This document shows, in pieces, positions 8,623-18,051 of a DNA stretch of 43,454 nt. Within the stretch, counting starts at the first letter, position 1; the number at the start of each line of letters is the position of its first letter. The notes under the pieces are model-generated. The model saw only the letters and a program-made list of their open reading frames with translations. It had not been told where the DNA came from and ran no database searches. The position numbers were made by a program, and so were the translations under genes. Source of the DNA: Bifidobacterium pseudolongum subsp. globosum (GTDB taxonomy: Bacteria; Actinomycetota; Actinomycetes; Actinomycetales; Bifidobacteriaceae). The stretch covers positions 1-43,454 of the forward strand of contig NZ_RYUH01000013.1 of NCBI RefSeq assembly GCF_004155535.1, in the 5' to 3' direction.

Positions 8623-9321
8623 TCAGTTGTTGGCAGCCTGCTGCTGCTCTTCCACGCCGACCTCGGCCTTGAGGCGGGCCAGTTCGTCGTCCACGGACGC
8701 GGAGCCACCGGCGAGGTACTTGTTGGCGATGTCTTCGTTGCTCGCCTGCGTGTTCAGTTCGGCGGTGGCGTTGGCCTCGTTGAGCATGCGGTCGGCCTTC
8801 TCCTCCATGCGCTCGAACGCGGCGGTGCCTCGCGAGGCCTTGGCGGTCTTCTCGGTGGCTTCGTTGACGTGCTGCTGCGCGTTGGCCACGGAGACCTTGG
8901 CATGCACCGCGGCACGGCGTGCCTGCAGGCTGTTGATGTCGTTGACCAGCTTGTCGTGCATCTGACGCATCTTCGCCGCATTGTCTTCGGCGACGGTGGC
9001 GGCGGTCTCAAGCGAGGTGAGCGTGCTCTCATACTGCTGCTTGGTGGCGAGCAGTTTGCGGGCATCGTCGTCGTTGCCGGCCTTGACCGCGGCCTTCGCG
9101 GCCGCCTCGTACTTGGCGATGTCCGCCTTGCAGTCGTTGACCTGCTGGCGTGCGTTGGTGGCTGCGGCCATGACGCTTGCGGTCTCCTTCTTGACCGATG
9201 CGAGGTCTTCGTTGAGGTCAAGCAGCATCTGGTCGACCATCTTCGCCGGATCTTCGGCCTTGTCGAGCAGCGCATTGATGTTTGCGCGCATGATGTCGCC
9301 GAATCGTTTGAGAATAGCCAT
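8623..9321 (-). CDS. pspA: PspA/IM30 (ESCRT-III-like) membrane-stress protein
   Basis: Peripheral membrane protein of 232 aa, almost entirely long helix, matching the PspA/Vipp1 family length. The N-terminus MAILKRFGDIMRANINALLDKAEDP is the diagnostic amphipathic helix plus first family motif. These proteins polymerise on damaged inner membrane and preserve its integrity. The gene follows the TPM-like membrane gene after 2 nt, and the RBS (AAAGGA) lies inside the 3' end of that gene, so the two are translationally coupled. The C-terminus ends in a Gln-rich tail. No PspF/PspB/PspC genes are nearby, as expected in actinobacteria. Confidence 0.95.
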   Translation of the reverse strand: MAILKRFGDIMRANINALLDKAEDPAKMVDQMLLDLNEDLASVKKETASVMAAATNARQQVNDCKADIAKYEAAAKAAVKAGNDDDARKLLATKQQYESTLTSLETAATVAEDNAAKMRQMHDKLVNDINSLQARRAAVHAKVSVANAQQHVNEATEKTAKASRGTAAFERMEEKADRMLNEANATAELNTQASNEDIANKYLAGGSASVDDELARLKAEVGVEEQQQAANN

Positions 9322-9323
9322 GG

Positions 9324-10625
9324 CTATTGTCCTTTCTGTTCCTGACCAACCTGATCGTTGTGATCTGCCTGATCATATTTTTCCAAAATCGGATCGCGCG
9401 CCTCTTCGAGCGGTGTGGTGACCATACGCTCCACATACTGCTCGTGCTCGCGTTTGCGCTTGATGAGCATCCACGCGATCACGGCGCCAATGGCAAGGAT
9501 GCCGATCACAATGACCGCGATGATCACCCACTTGTGCACATCGTTCTTCGTGGTCGTCTTGGTCATGATGCGGTCCGCGGTCGAATCGAACGTGGCCACG
9601 ATCGCATCGTCCGTCGACCGGTCGCTGAACCAGTACTCGTCAAGGTACGTCCAGAAGATCTCGGTGGCCTGCGCGTCCATGATGCTCGAGACGTGTTTGC
9701 CGTTGACAAGCGTCATGTACCCCACATCGTTGTCCACGTCCTGTTCGGCGAAATACACGAACAGCAGCGTGTCTTCGTTGTCGATGTGGTCGTCGTACCA
9801 TTCGCGCGCCCACGCCTGTTTCTCGTCATCGGTTGTGAGCTTCGGGTTGTATTTGGCGAACAGGATGTACGGCTGTATGCCGGTCTTGTCGTAGAACACC
9901 TTGAGGCGTTTGGCCGCTGACGTGCGGTTTTCGAACCAGCCGAGCTGGTCGTCGATGCAGTTCGAGTCGTATGGCAGCCCGGAATCGAGCTTCGTGCGGT
10001 TGTATGTGCTCTCCGGCACCGTCACATTGTAATCGTTGCGGTTGGGCTCATTGTTCGAGCAGCTGGGCATCATGAAGATGAGCAGGAAGATGACGAGCGC
10101 GGCCAGGATGCCGATCAGTGGCATGAGCCCGGTGAGCCCTCCATGGGGCTTTTTGCCACCGTTGTTGTTGCCGCCGAACGGCGTTTGCGTGGGGGGTGGG
10201 GTCACCGGTGGGCCACCGGCCGGCGAGAACGGCCCCTGCCCCGCCCCCTGTGTGCCCGTGCCGAACGGTCCGCCCGAATACGAACGGGGCATCTGCTGGC
10301 CGCCGTAACGCGGCTGTTGCCCCATCGCGTCGAAAATCTCCTCGGGGAACGGCATACTGCGCCGGCCGTAGCGGTTACGCGCGGAGCGCCGCCCCGCATT
10401 GTAGCCACCCGCCATGCCTATGCCGGCCGCACGGAACAGATCGCCCACATCGAATGATCCACTCGACCCTGTGGATCCACTGGATTGCGGGAAGCCAGCG
10501 GGTCCACCGCCTGCGCGTCGCCCCGAGCCCGGCATGCTCGGCCGGTGTCCACTGGACATGCGTGACCCTCCATCGTGGCCGCTTGACGAACGGCCCGACC
10601 CCGAACCGGCACCAGCTCTTGGCAT
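9324..10625 (-). CDS. Gly/Ser-rich membrane protein with TPM-like domain
   Basis: 433-aa membrane protein. Residues 1-165 are Gly, Ser, Pro and Arg rich and low complexity. A TM helix lies at about 165-186 (LTGLMPLIGILAALVIFLLI) and a second at about 366-388, followed by a charged cytoplasmic tail. The 190-365 segment between them should lie outside the membrane and resembles TPM-type domains (short alpha/beta domain with DTLLFVYFAEQD and WTYLDEYWF). It forms an operon with pspA (2-nt gap), which supports a membrane-stress role. The start ATG has AGGATGATCAC upstream, and a TATATT -10-like box lies in the complement of 10661-10666. The exact domain family should be regarded as probable, not certain. 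Confidence 0.75.
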   Translation of the reverse strand: MPRAGAGSGSGRSSSGHDGGSRMSSGHRPSMPGSGRRAGGGPAGFPQSSGSTGSSGSFDVGDLFRAAGIGMAGGYNAGRRSARNRYGRRSMPFPEEIFDAMGQQPRYGGQQMPRSYSGGPFGTGTQGAGQGPFSPAGGPPVTPPPTQTPFGGNNNGGKKPHGGLTGLMPLIGILAALVIFLLIFMMPSCSNNEPNRNDYNVTVPESTYNRTKLDSGLPYDSNCIDDQLGWFENRTSAAKRLKVFYDKTGIQPYILFAKYNPKLTTDDEKQAWAREWYDDHIDNEDTLLFVYFAEQDVDNDVGYMTLVNGKHVSSIMDAQATEIFWTYLDEYWFSDRSTDDAIVATFDSTADRIMTKTTTKNDVHKWVIIAVIVIGILAIGAVIAWMLIKRKREHEQYVERMVTTPLEEARDPILEKYDQADHNDQVGQEQKGQ

Positions 10626-10704
10626 GTGATCATCCTAACCTCGTTGTGGGTATTGGTATCAATATAGCCGATGAGGACAGCTCGATACGCCACCATGCCC
10701 CACT

Positions 10705-13700
10705 TCACTCCTTGGGCGTAGGAATCTCCTTCCGTTGCCCCTTGCGGCACGGTGCCAGATGCATGACCGGGAGGAGGCCCGCCATGAACACCGTGAGCAA
10801 TCCACAGGCGAGCCACGCCCATACCGAAAACGTGCCGGTGACCGGCATCACACTGACGCCCGGAGCCTGAGAGACCAGCTCGTATTGCACGATGCTGCCA
10901 TCGTAGTTGTATCGGGTCATCGTGTTCCATTGCGCAGCGCCGGGCTCCCCGCCTTCCGGATACCGGGCCGAGTCATTGCCGATAATCGCCGTGGCCGACT
11001 CGTCCAACGCATACCCATCAGGGAACAACGCCCGGTCGGTCTGGGGGAAATCGCCGATGGACGTCGGATAATCGGAGCGTTTGAACTCGTCGAGGTTATC
11101 CGCATACGTCTTCGTCAGGTCATCGAGATCCTTGTACTGGTCCTTGCCGGATTCGTCTTTCCAATGCAGGCGCGCACGGATCGTGGAATGGCCGGTGACG
11201 GTGATGCGTGCGGCGTCGGCATCGGATGCCCGGGTAACCAACGGCATCATCGGAGTGCCGTCGGCCTGTTGGGCGTACAGTCCCGAAGACAGCGCCACGG
11301 TCTTCTGCGCGTCGTGCACCAACGTCGGGTCGATGCCTGTGAGCACAAAGCGGCCCGCGACCGCGGAGGCCGGCAACACATCCATCTCGATGACCAGCGA
11401 ACGCACCTTGGACCAATCCGTGACCTGGTCGGCGGTGACGAAACCATCCGTGGACGGCACCGCGCCCTTCGCGTCCGTCAGCACCACCGGAGATGTAGAA
11501 TACAGCACTGTGTATGCGCCATCGACCGGCGACCCATCGCTCGATATCTCGGTCACCGGCCCCGTGAGTTGCACTGAGAAGCCGTTGCCGGAATCCCGCT
11601 GCGGAACGTTGACGAATTCCTTGAGGTTCGTCAGCCGTTGCGGTGTGCCATTGGTCAGGGTCACCGCGAACCGCATGGTTCTTGGGTCCGCGTAGTTCGT
11701 GGTGTCGCCATTGCCGGCGGCCTTGTCGTCGGAACCCGTCTGCGAGGCGAATGCATACGCCAGATTGCCCTGCGACAGCTCCCCTGACATCACCGCATTC
11801 GGGGCGGAGACCGCCCAAGTGCCTTCTCCCACCTTGTAGACGTGGTCGCTTGCGCCGCCTACATAACTGTGATTGGCAGGTACGCCCGCGGCATTGGACG
11901 CGGTCATGGCGGTGGTCGGACTGACCATGTAGATCTCCCAGGGGTACGATCCGGCCGCTGTGTCCGGCGCGATGTCGAGATGCACCTGGTTGTTGGACCC
12001 TTGCGCCGTGTAATAGTCGTATCCTGTGCCGGTATAGTCCACCTTCACCACCTGGCGGCCGTCCGTGGCCTGGAAGGCGCTGACATGCGGCTGCACCGTG
12101 ATGCCGTCATGGTTGTTGAGCGTCGTCACGCCGATCTGCTCGTCGTACGAGACCCCTCTCGGCAGCACGTAATAGAACACGGGCTCGTGGATGCTGCGTG
12201 TGGTCTGGTTGCCGTCCAGATTCGCCCACAGGGAGATGTATCCGGAATCCTTGGATCCCGGAAGCCGCTTTGCCTGAGAGGGATACACGCCGAGCGACGC
12301 CTTCAGCTCTTCCGTGGTGATGACCTGCTGCCGCACGCTTGCGGTGAGCGAGAACGACGTCCATTGCCTGTTCTTCGCGTCCCATTGCCTTGCGCTTGGC
12401 ACCGATAGCGATGCGGATGTGGTGATCATGTCGCCGCTCCTGACCGGCGTACCGTCGTCGTAGGAGCCCGCCAGTGTGCCTTGCACGTACACCATGGTCC
12501 GGCCTGCGCATGCCGCATTGTCGTCCACAAACGTGGTGCAGGACGATCCGGCATCGGTGTCGGCCCCGGAATCGAGCATGTTCGGATACAATGTGATGTC
12601 GCGGATGGGCGAGTCCTTGGACCGTGCGATCGTTCCACCGGCGGGCACCGTGCCGGTCATGAGTGTGCCATCCAGCAAGGTGACCTCATACCGGTACTGC
12701 GTCAGGTCGGGAAGTTTCTGCGCGTTGGACGGCGTCACCACCGCCGTCGCGTCGAACCCGCTGGGCACCTTGATCTCCAGGACGGCGTCGTCCACGTTCA
12801 TGGGGGAATCGTTGCCGAATCCCACGAAGTTGAGTGTCGTGAGCTTGCTGTCCTTGGTGAGCAGCAGATCGTTCACCGTGTTGTTGCCGCCGATGCTGAC
12901 GGCCATGCAGTCCGTGTTGCCGTTGTCGCACAACTGCGAATCCCCGGACGGCCGCAGGTATTCGGTCCACGCCGGCACCGTTGCGGTGAGATGCTGTTCG
13001 CGGCCCTGTGGGTCGACGACCGTCTGGTCCACCGACACGGGGCTTTCCGCCGTCAGTTCGGTCACCTCCTGTGGCGGTTCGGTCCGGTAGGAGCCTACAA
13101 GATAATACGGCGGCGCCGCCTGCCAGCTCTGTCTGCCGGAGCCTTTGGGCACCGTGATCACGATATCGCCCGAAACCCCGTCAGGCTGGGCGATCGTCGT
13201 TTTGTCAGTGAACCCGTTCTTCACATTGGTGGCCTCCTGGTCCAGACGAAAGTGCTTGGGGACAGGAATACGGATTGTGGTGCCATGGTTCACCGCCGAA
13301 TTGACCTGTGCGGACGACCATGACGTGTCGTCGTACACCCCGTCCGTCTCATTCAACGCAAACCGATAGGTGTAGTTCTGATTCGCGTAGATGGCCTTGT
13401 ATGAACTGCTTGGGGGCGTCACACGGGTGATGGCGGTGGGCTTCATCACAGGACGGATGACCTGCGTGAACTCGATGGGCTCGAGCTTGGTGCCATTGCA
13501 TGACCACGTGATCGTCTTCGTGGAGGTGCCCACACCGTCGATCGGGGTCGGCTGCGCATAGTAATTGTTCCGTGTCGCAAGCACGATGTTGACGGAAAAC
13601 GACGCCGAGGCCGAGAACGTGTAGGTGAACGTCGTGGCATGCGACGCATTGTCGTCCCTGCGCGTGACCGTGCCGATGCTCGGCGGCACCTCTTCGGAAT

Positions 13701-14004
13701 CCGAGATGGCGTATGTGCCGTTGCCGTTCGCTATTGATTGCGGCACGGTGATGGTGTATGTATCTCCGGCATGGGCCCTGACCGCAAGCGTCAATGTCGC
13801 ATCCGCCGGATCTGGGACATTGCCGATCCGGTTGCGCGAAAGCGTGAGCGTCGCGTCCGCGCTCGTACTGGATACACTCTGCGCCACATCCGCCGACGTG
13901 GCTTGCGAATCCTGTTCGGAGGCGGCCGCCGTACCGGTGACCGCACATGTTCCCAGCAGCAGTGCGACAGCCGTGAGCACCGCTGTGATTTCACGTCTTA
14001 TCAT
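10705..14004 (-). CDS. Large cell-wall-anchored surface protein (MPVTG sorting motif)
   Basis: Secreted protein of 1099 aa. A Sec signal peptide (MIRREITAVLTAVALLLG...) is followed by a long beta-rich extracellular region. The C-terminal sorting signal starts near residue 1053: MPVTG, hydrophobic helix, then a basic tail. MPVTG differs from LPxTG at the first position. The start at 14004 is chosen because GAGGGA sits 8 nt upstream; the ATG at 14019 has no RBS. No Cna_B or Spy0128 domain is obvious; the sequence has many Thr/Ser/Asp-rich beta strands and a Cys-containing segment (CDNGNTDCMA). It follows the sortase gene after 163 nt and could have its own promoter. A likely adhesin or pilus-associated protein; ligand unknown. 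Confidence 0.82.
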   Translation of the reverse strand: MIRREITAVLTAVALLLGTCAVTGTAAASEQDSQATSADVAQSVSSTSADATLTLSRNRIGNVPDPADATLTLAVRAHAGDTYTITVPQSIANGNGTYAISDSEEVPPSIGTVTRRDDNASHATTFTYTFSASASFSVNIVLATRNNYYAQPTPIDGVGTSTKTITWSCNGTKLEPIEFTQVIRPVMKPTAITRVTPPSSSYKAIYANQNYTYRFALNETDGVYDDTSWSSAQVNSAVNHGTTIRIPVPKHFRLDQEATNVKNGFTDKTTIAQPDGVSGDIVITVPKGSGRQSWQAAPPYYLVGSYRTEPPQEVTELTAESPVSVDQTVVDPQGREQHLTATVPAWTEYLRPSGDSQLCDNGNTDCMAVSIGGNNTVNDLLLTKDSKLTTLNFVGFGNDSPMNVDDAVLEIKVPSGFDATAVVTPSNAQKLPDLTQYRYEVTLLDGTLMTGTVPAGGTIARSKDSPIRDITLYPNMLDSGADTDAGSSCTTFVDDNAACAGRTMVYVQGTLAGSYDDGTPVRSGDMITTSASLSVPSARQWDAKNRQWTSFSLTASVRQQVITTEELKASLGVYPSQAKRLPGSKDSGYISLWANLDGNQTTRSIHEPVFYYVLPRGVSYDEQIGVTTLNNHDGITVQPHVSAFQATDGRQVVKVDYTGTGYDYYTAQGSNNQVHLDIAPDTAAGSYPWEIYMVSPTTAMTASNAAGVPANHSYVGGASDHVYKVGEGTWAVSAPNAVMSGELSQGNLAYAFASQTGSDDKAAGNGDTTNYADPRTMRFAVTLTNGTPQRLTNLKEFVNVPQRDSGNGFSVQLTGPVTEISSDGSPVDGAYTVLYSTSPVVLTDAKGAVPSTDGFVTADQVTDWSKVRSLVIEMDVLPASAVAGRFVLTGIDPTLVHDAQKTVALSSGLYAQQADGTPMMPLVTRASDADAARITVTGHSTIRARLHWKDESGKDQYKDLDDLTKTYADNLDEFKRSDYPTSIGDFPQTDRALFPDGYALDESATAIIGNDSARYPEGGEPGAAQWNTMTRYNYDGSIVQYELVSQAPGVSVMPVTGTFSVWAWLACGLLTVFMAGLLPVMHLAPCRKGQRKEIPTPKE

Positions 14005-14036
14005 CCGTTCGTCCCTCATAACACAGAAAGGGGATC

Positions 14037-14047
14037 ATATATATATA
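14037..14047 (-). promoter_or_regulatory. AT-dinucleotide tract in leader of surface-protein gene
   Basis: An uninterrupted ATATATATATA tract lies 33-43 nt upstream of the 14004 start codon. It may be the -10 element of a separate promoter for the surface protein, or a short simple-sequence repeat capable of slippage. The rest of the 163-nt gap holds a weak hairpin (TCCCG/CGGGA near 14146-14160) that could end the sortase transcript. Confidence 0.35.
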
Positions 14048-14167
14048 CACGCGCATTGCGGGAGTCCCCTTGTCGGCCTTGTATCTGCAGCCATTATCAC
14101 CAACGTCCACACAAACACCATCCTTGTTCACGAAAGGCCGATTATCCCGTGTAGCGGGAAGCCCCAA

Positions 14168-15178
14168 TCAACCATGCACGGTGATGCCGTGGCCGGATGA
14201 GGCGCGCTGTTCCCGCCGCCTGTGTCTGATCCAACGCGTGACGAGGATCGCGGCGAGGATCGCGACAAGGAAGCAGGCCAACCCCACCCCGATGGCGATG
14301 AGCAGTCCATCGGACTGCGTGTCGGCAGGCGGTATGTTGTCGGGGATGGGTTCACGTACACCGGTGACGAGCAGACGATCCGTATTCACTCCGATCGGCG
14401 TGCAGGTGACCATCGTCACCGTGGCGTTGTCATTGGCGTATTGTGCACGGAGCATCTGCAATGTATGCTCCATCTGGTCGGGTTTGATGGTGCGGATGTC
14501 CCCGATGCGGTACCCGTGTTCGCCTCCCAGCACGTCGAGGTAGAAGACGTCTCCCCTCTTCATCTCGTTGAGGCGGGTGAACAGCATGCCCTGCACGCCG
14601 CCCGAATGCGCGGCGAGCACCGAATACGTGTGCGCGTCACCGACCGGCATGGCTGTGCCGTAGATGTGGCCCGCACCCTTGTCGAGCACATTGTCGAGCG
14701 TCGTGTGGTAGACGGGGATGTTCACCGAGATCTTCGGTATGCGCAGCCGGGCCATGGCGCCGTTGCCGTCGACATCCAGCGTATTGGCGTACTTGCCGTC
14801 GGCCGTCTCCAACGGGGCACCGTCGGCCCCCTGCGCATCCGCTGGGATGCGCCCCGCGAACACCGTTTGCAGCGCGTTGTTGTAATCGCGCGCCGATTCG
14901 AGCGCCTTGCGCCTGCTCTCCGCCGGCCAGGCGGCGGGGGCGGACGCTACGTCGTCCGCCACGGAGCGCGCGATGATGTCGTTGTGGATGAGTGCGCCGA
15001 CGACCCACGACAGCATCAACGCGGCGAGAATATAGCAGGCCCATCCGATGATCGCGAACGAAGCGGTCAACGTGTCCTGATGCCGCAGATCGGCTCGGAT
15101 CCTGGGCGCGAACCAAGCGGCATGACGTGTCCCTGTGGCTGCATGCCGCTCATGCCCTTCGGGCCGTTCCCCGCTCAT
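14168..15178 (-). CDS. Class C-type (pilus-assembly) sortase
   Basis: Membrane-bound cysteine transpeptidase of 336 aa that would polymerise the pilins of this locus. One N-terminal TM helix (about 39-64) and one C-terminal TM helix (about 291-313) with a basic tail give the class C topology. The catalytic triad is visible: His191 (LAAHSG), Cys259 (VTMVTCTPIG) and Arg268 (NTDRLL). The core IPKISVNIPVYHTT...GAGHIYGTAMPVG is typical. I see no DPW/DPF lid motif in the stretch before the core (about 70-140) where class C enzymes usually have it. It is encoded 67 nt after the BspA-like pilin gene, in the same direction, and the only sortase in the window. Confidence 0.92.
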   Translation of the reverse strand: MSGERPEGHERHAATGTRHAAWFAPRIRADLRHQDTLTASFAIIGWACYILAALMLSWVVGALIHNDIIARSVADDVASAPAAWPAESRRKALESARDYNNALQTVFAGRIPADAQGADGAPLETADGKYANTLDVDGNGAMARLRIPKISVNIPVYHTTLDNVLDKGAGHIYGTAMPVGDAHTYSVLAAHSGGVQGMLFTRLNEMKRGDVFYLDVLGGEHGYRIGDIRTIKPDQMEHTLQMLRAQYANDNATVTMVTCTPIGVNTDRLLVTGVREPIPDNIPPADTQSDGLLIAIGVGLACFLVAILAAILVTRWIRHRRREQRASSGHGITVHG

Positions 15179-15245
15179 CGTTCCTCCTGCAAGTCATCCA
15201 TGATCCACCGTGGTGGTGGCGTGCCGCACCACCACCCATTGAACC

Positions 15246-18020
15246 CTAGTGCTTCCGGTGGCGTACAGGCAGTATCACCGTCAGCATAGCGAGCGCGATG
15301 GCACAACCTACCGCGACCAGCAGACCGGTGACCGACTGCCGTCCGGTCGAGGGCATGACCGATGCCGTGTGCGTCTCGTTGACGAATTCCGTGGCGCCCT
15401 CATAGCTCACTGCAGTGGTGAGTGCGCCCGCGCCGTCATCGGCCACCGTGACCGTGGCGACCACGGTGTGCCCGTCGTATACGATGCCGTCGTCCTTGCG
15501 CGCGACTTCGCTGATCCGGTACTTATAGGTGCCGGGCGTGACGTATGCCAGTTGCGGAAAGGTGACCGTGCCGTCCTCGAGGTTCGCCGGATTCTTCCCC
15601 ACGGTCGCGCATGTCTTGGAGGCGTCGTCGATCTGGCACATCGTGAAGGTGAACCGCCCGCGTTCCAGCGGGAACCGGACGTCAGGCTGCTCCTGCGAGC
15701 GCAGCGTCTTGTGCACCTGCAGCGTCGCGTACCCGGCCTTCGTGCTGTATGCATTGACCGCCTCGACGGCCATCCGTTCGCCCGCGGACAGGGTTCCGTC
15801 GGGGTTCGTCAGTGATTGCAGCGCATATCCCGCCGGGATGTCGGTCTCCTCGACGTGGTATTTCGCCCCGGCCGGTATGTTACCGATCGTCGCGCTCGTT
15901 CCCGCGGTGAGCTCGACATCCGCCTTGCCGTCGGTGAACACGGCGTCGCCGTAGGTGCCGCTGATCGCGCGGCTCGCGTTGTCGGCGAGTGTGACGGCGA
16001 AGTGGAATTTCCTGCCCGTATCCTGTGTGCCTGTCACGGTCTTGCTGAGGGTGAGCGTGGCCGGTTTCGACGCGTTCCGGAACGTCGTGTCGCCGACGAG
16101 TTGCGCGGTCGCGGCGAGCGTGCCGTCCTTGCCATCGGTCACGGTGACGGTGACCTCGACGGTGTGGCCGTCATACGTGATGGTGCCGTCGCTTCCGGCG
16201 ACTTCACGCACGTAGTAGGTGAATGTGCCGGTCTGGGTGAAGGTCAATGGCGCGAACGGGATCTGCGCGCCCACATTGTGCACGGTCTGCACGGCCTTGC
16301 CGTTCTGGTCGAGGAGTTCGAATTGGAAGTCACGGTCGGGCACGTTGCCGTCGAGCAGCTTGGTGAACCGCAGTTGCAGCGCGGTGGATTGCGGGTTGTA
16401 GCGGTTCGTGAACGTGGCGGTGGCCATGCTGTTGGCGGGCACGGCGCCTACGGTGTTCTCGCCGGAGACCTGTTCCCACCCGGGAAGCATGCCGCTTGCC
16501 CCGCTCGTCGGCCCGGTCTCACCGCTGGACTGCTTCTTCCATTGCGCGTACAGGGTGTACCGGGTGCCGGGGTGTGGGTCCGATGGCTTCCACGTGTCTC
16601 CAGGCTGGTACAGCGTGGTCTGGTCGTCTTTCTGTGTGGACCAGCCGATGAACGTCCAGCCGAAGCGCAGGAAGCTGGAGCGTGGCACCGTCGCGGAATC
16701 CGCCAGCCCCGTCATGATGGCATCCATGGACCCCAATGCGCCGTTCGCGTCGAACACCGTGATCCAAGACGGCGTGTATCGGATGAACACGCCGCCGGCG
16801 GTCACCGGATCATGCTCCGGATCCTCGCTGTTCGTCATATGGTCATACATCGCCGCCGCAGTATACGGTCCGACATAGCCGTCGGTGGATATCCACTGGA
16901 CGGACGACGCCTCCGCTCCCTGCTCCTTGCCTATGTCTTCCATGGCGTGCACCAAGTCCAGGGAACTTGGGTTCTGCCCCTGCGCGTTGGAGGGGATACC
17001 GACGCTCGCCACCGCATCGTCTCCGGAGAACATGTCGGTGGTGTCCGTCTGCGGCATGTTCCATGTGCCCAGCGCCGAAGCGTCGACAAGACCCGTGCAG
17101 TCCTTGAACATGGCATTCGCCACCATTACGGTCCAATGGCCCAATCCATCCAACGTGGTCAATCGTGTGCATCCCTTGAACATGGATGCGGCATCCAGGT
17201 ACCGTTCATCCATGTTCCACGCAGACAACGCCTTCACGCTGGTCAGGGACGAGCAACCCTCGAACATGGACTCCATGTTCGAGGCATAGCCCAATCCCCA
17301 ATGGGCGAGCGCATCGATGTCAGACAGCGACGCGCAGCCTTTGAACATGGCGTTGAAGTCGTTTGCCGCCTCAAAGGACCAGGAGTCCAGTCCGTTCAAC
17401 GTCTGCAGGGATGAGCATCCTTCGAACAGCGACGTCACGGTGGATACGCCGTGCAGATCCCACTTGGACAACGGCCTCAGGTCCTTGAGCGAAGCACATC
17501 CTTTGAACAGCTCCGTCACGTCCCCGACGGCGCTCAGATTCCATGTGGACAATGGCTGCAGGTTCTCCAACGATGCACAGCCGGAGAACAGCTCAGGCAT
17601 CTGGTCGACGCCGCTGACATCCCAGGAGGACAGCCCGGAGATGTCGGTCAGATTCGTGCATCCCTTGAACAGTCCGTTGATCTCCCCTTCCACGGTGATG
17701 GGACCGTCGGAGACGATCCTGCGGATATCGGCGGCATGGGACTGCCACGGCGTGGTGCCATCGGTGTACACATGTCCCTGCCCCAGATGCAATGTGCCCT
17801 GTCCGTCAAGGCTCCATGTGACAGCTTCGTCGCCGTTGCCCCAGATGCCTGAGGTGGCGGCATCGGCCGCGGCACGCGCCATGGGCGCCGCGCCATCTTC
17901 CGCGGTGACGACCGCCGGCTGCGCCGGCGGGGCCGGTTCACCGACAGCCATCGCCGACGCCGGCCAGAACATGGCCAGGGAAGCGATGACCGCGGTGGCG
18001 GCCTTGATTCCCTTATTCAT
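15246..18020 (-). CDS. BspA-like repeat/pilin-domain surface protein (MPSTG anchor)
   Basis: Secreted 924-aa protein. Signal peptide (MNKGIKAATAVIASLAMFWP), then about 8-9 leucine-rich BspA-type repeats (units like LFKGCASLKDLRPLSKW and MFEGCSSLTSVKALSAW) over roughly residues 90-340. Next comes an InlB/Flg_new-like segment ending YTLYAQWKK. Spy0128/FctA-type pilin domains follow (TALQLRFTKLLDGNVPDRDFQF; TLSKTVTGTQDTGRKFHF; TLQVHKTLRSQ...YDGHTVVATVTV), which normally form internal isopeptide bonds. The sorting signal MPSTG starts near residue 889, followed by a TM helix and RHRKH. The ATG at 18020 has AAGGAG upstream. It starts 31 nt after the adhesin stop and is probably an accessory or tip pilus subunit. 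Confidence 0.88.
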   Translation of the reverse strand: MNKGIKAATAVIASLAMFWPASAMAVGEPAPPAQPAVVTAEDGAAPMARAAADAATSGIWGNGDEAVTWSLDGQGTLHLGQGHVYTDGTTPWQSHAADIRRIVSDGPITVEGEINGLFKGCTNLTDISGLSSWDVSGVDQMPELFSGCASLENLQPLSTWNLSAVGDVTELFKGCASLKDLRPLSKWDLHGVSTVTSLFEGCSSLQTLNGLDSWSFEAANDFNAMFKGCASLSDIDALAHWGLGYASNMESMFEGCSSLTSVKALSAWNMDERYLDAASMFKGCTRLTTLDGLGHWTVMVANAMFKDCTGLVDASALGTWNMPQTDTTDMFSGDDAVASVGIPSNAQGQNPSSLDLVHAMEDIGKEQGAEASSVQWISTDGYVGPYTAAAMYDHMTNSEDPEHDPVTAGGVFIRYTPSWITVFDANGALGSMDAIMTGLADSATVPRSSFLRFGWTFIGWSTQKDDQTTLYQPGDTWKPSDPHPGTRYTLYAQWKKQSSGETGPTSGASGMLPGWEQVSGENTVGAVPANSMATATFTNRYNPQSTALQLRFTKLLDGNVPDRDFQFELLDQNGKAVQTVHNVGAQIPFAPLTFTQTGTFTYYVREVAGSDGTITYDGHTVEVTVTVTDGKDGTLAATAQLVGDTTFRNASKPATLTLSKTVTGTQDTGRKFHFAVTLADNASRAISGTYGDAVFTDGKADVELTAGTSATIGNIPAGAKYHVEETDIPAGYALQSLTNPDGTLSAGERMAVEAVNAYSTKAGYATLQVHKTLRSQEQPDVRFPLERGRFTFTMCQIDDASKTCATVGKNPANLEDGTVTFPQLAYVTPGTYKYRISEVARKDDGIVYDGHTVVATVTVADDGAGALTTAVSYEGATEFVNETHTASVMPSTGRQSVTGLLVAVGCAIALAMLTVILPVRHRKH

Positions 18021-18051
18021 TTTCCTTCGCTCCTTAGCAGAATCCACATGT

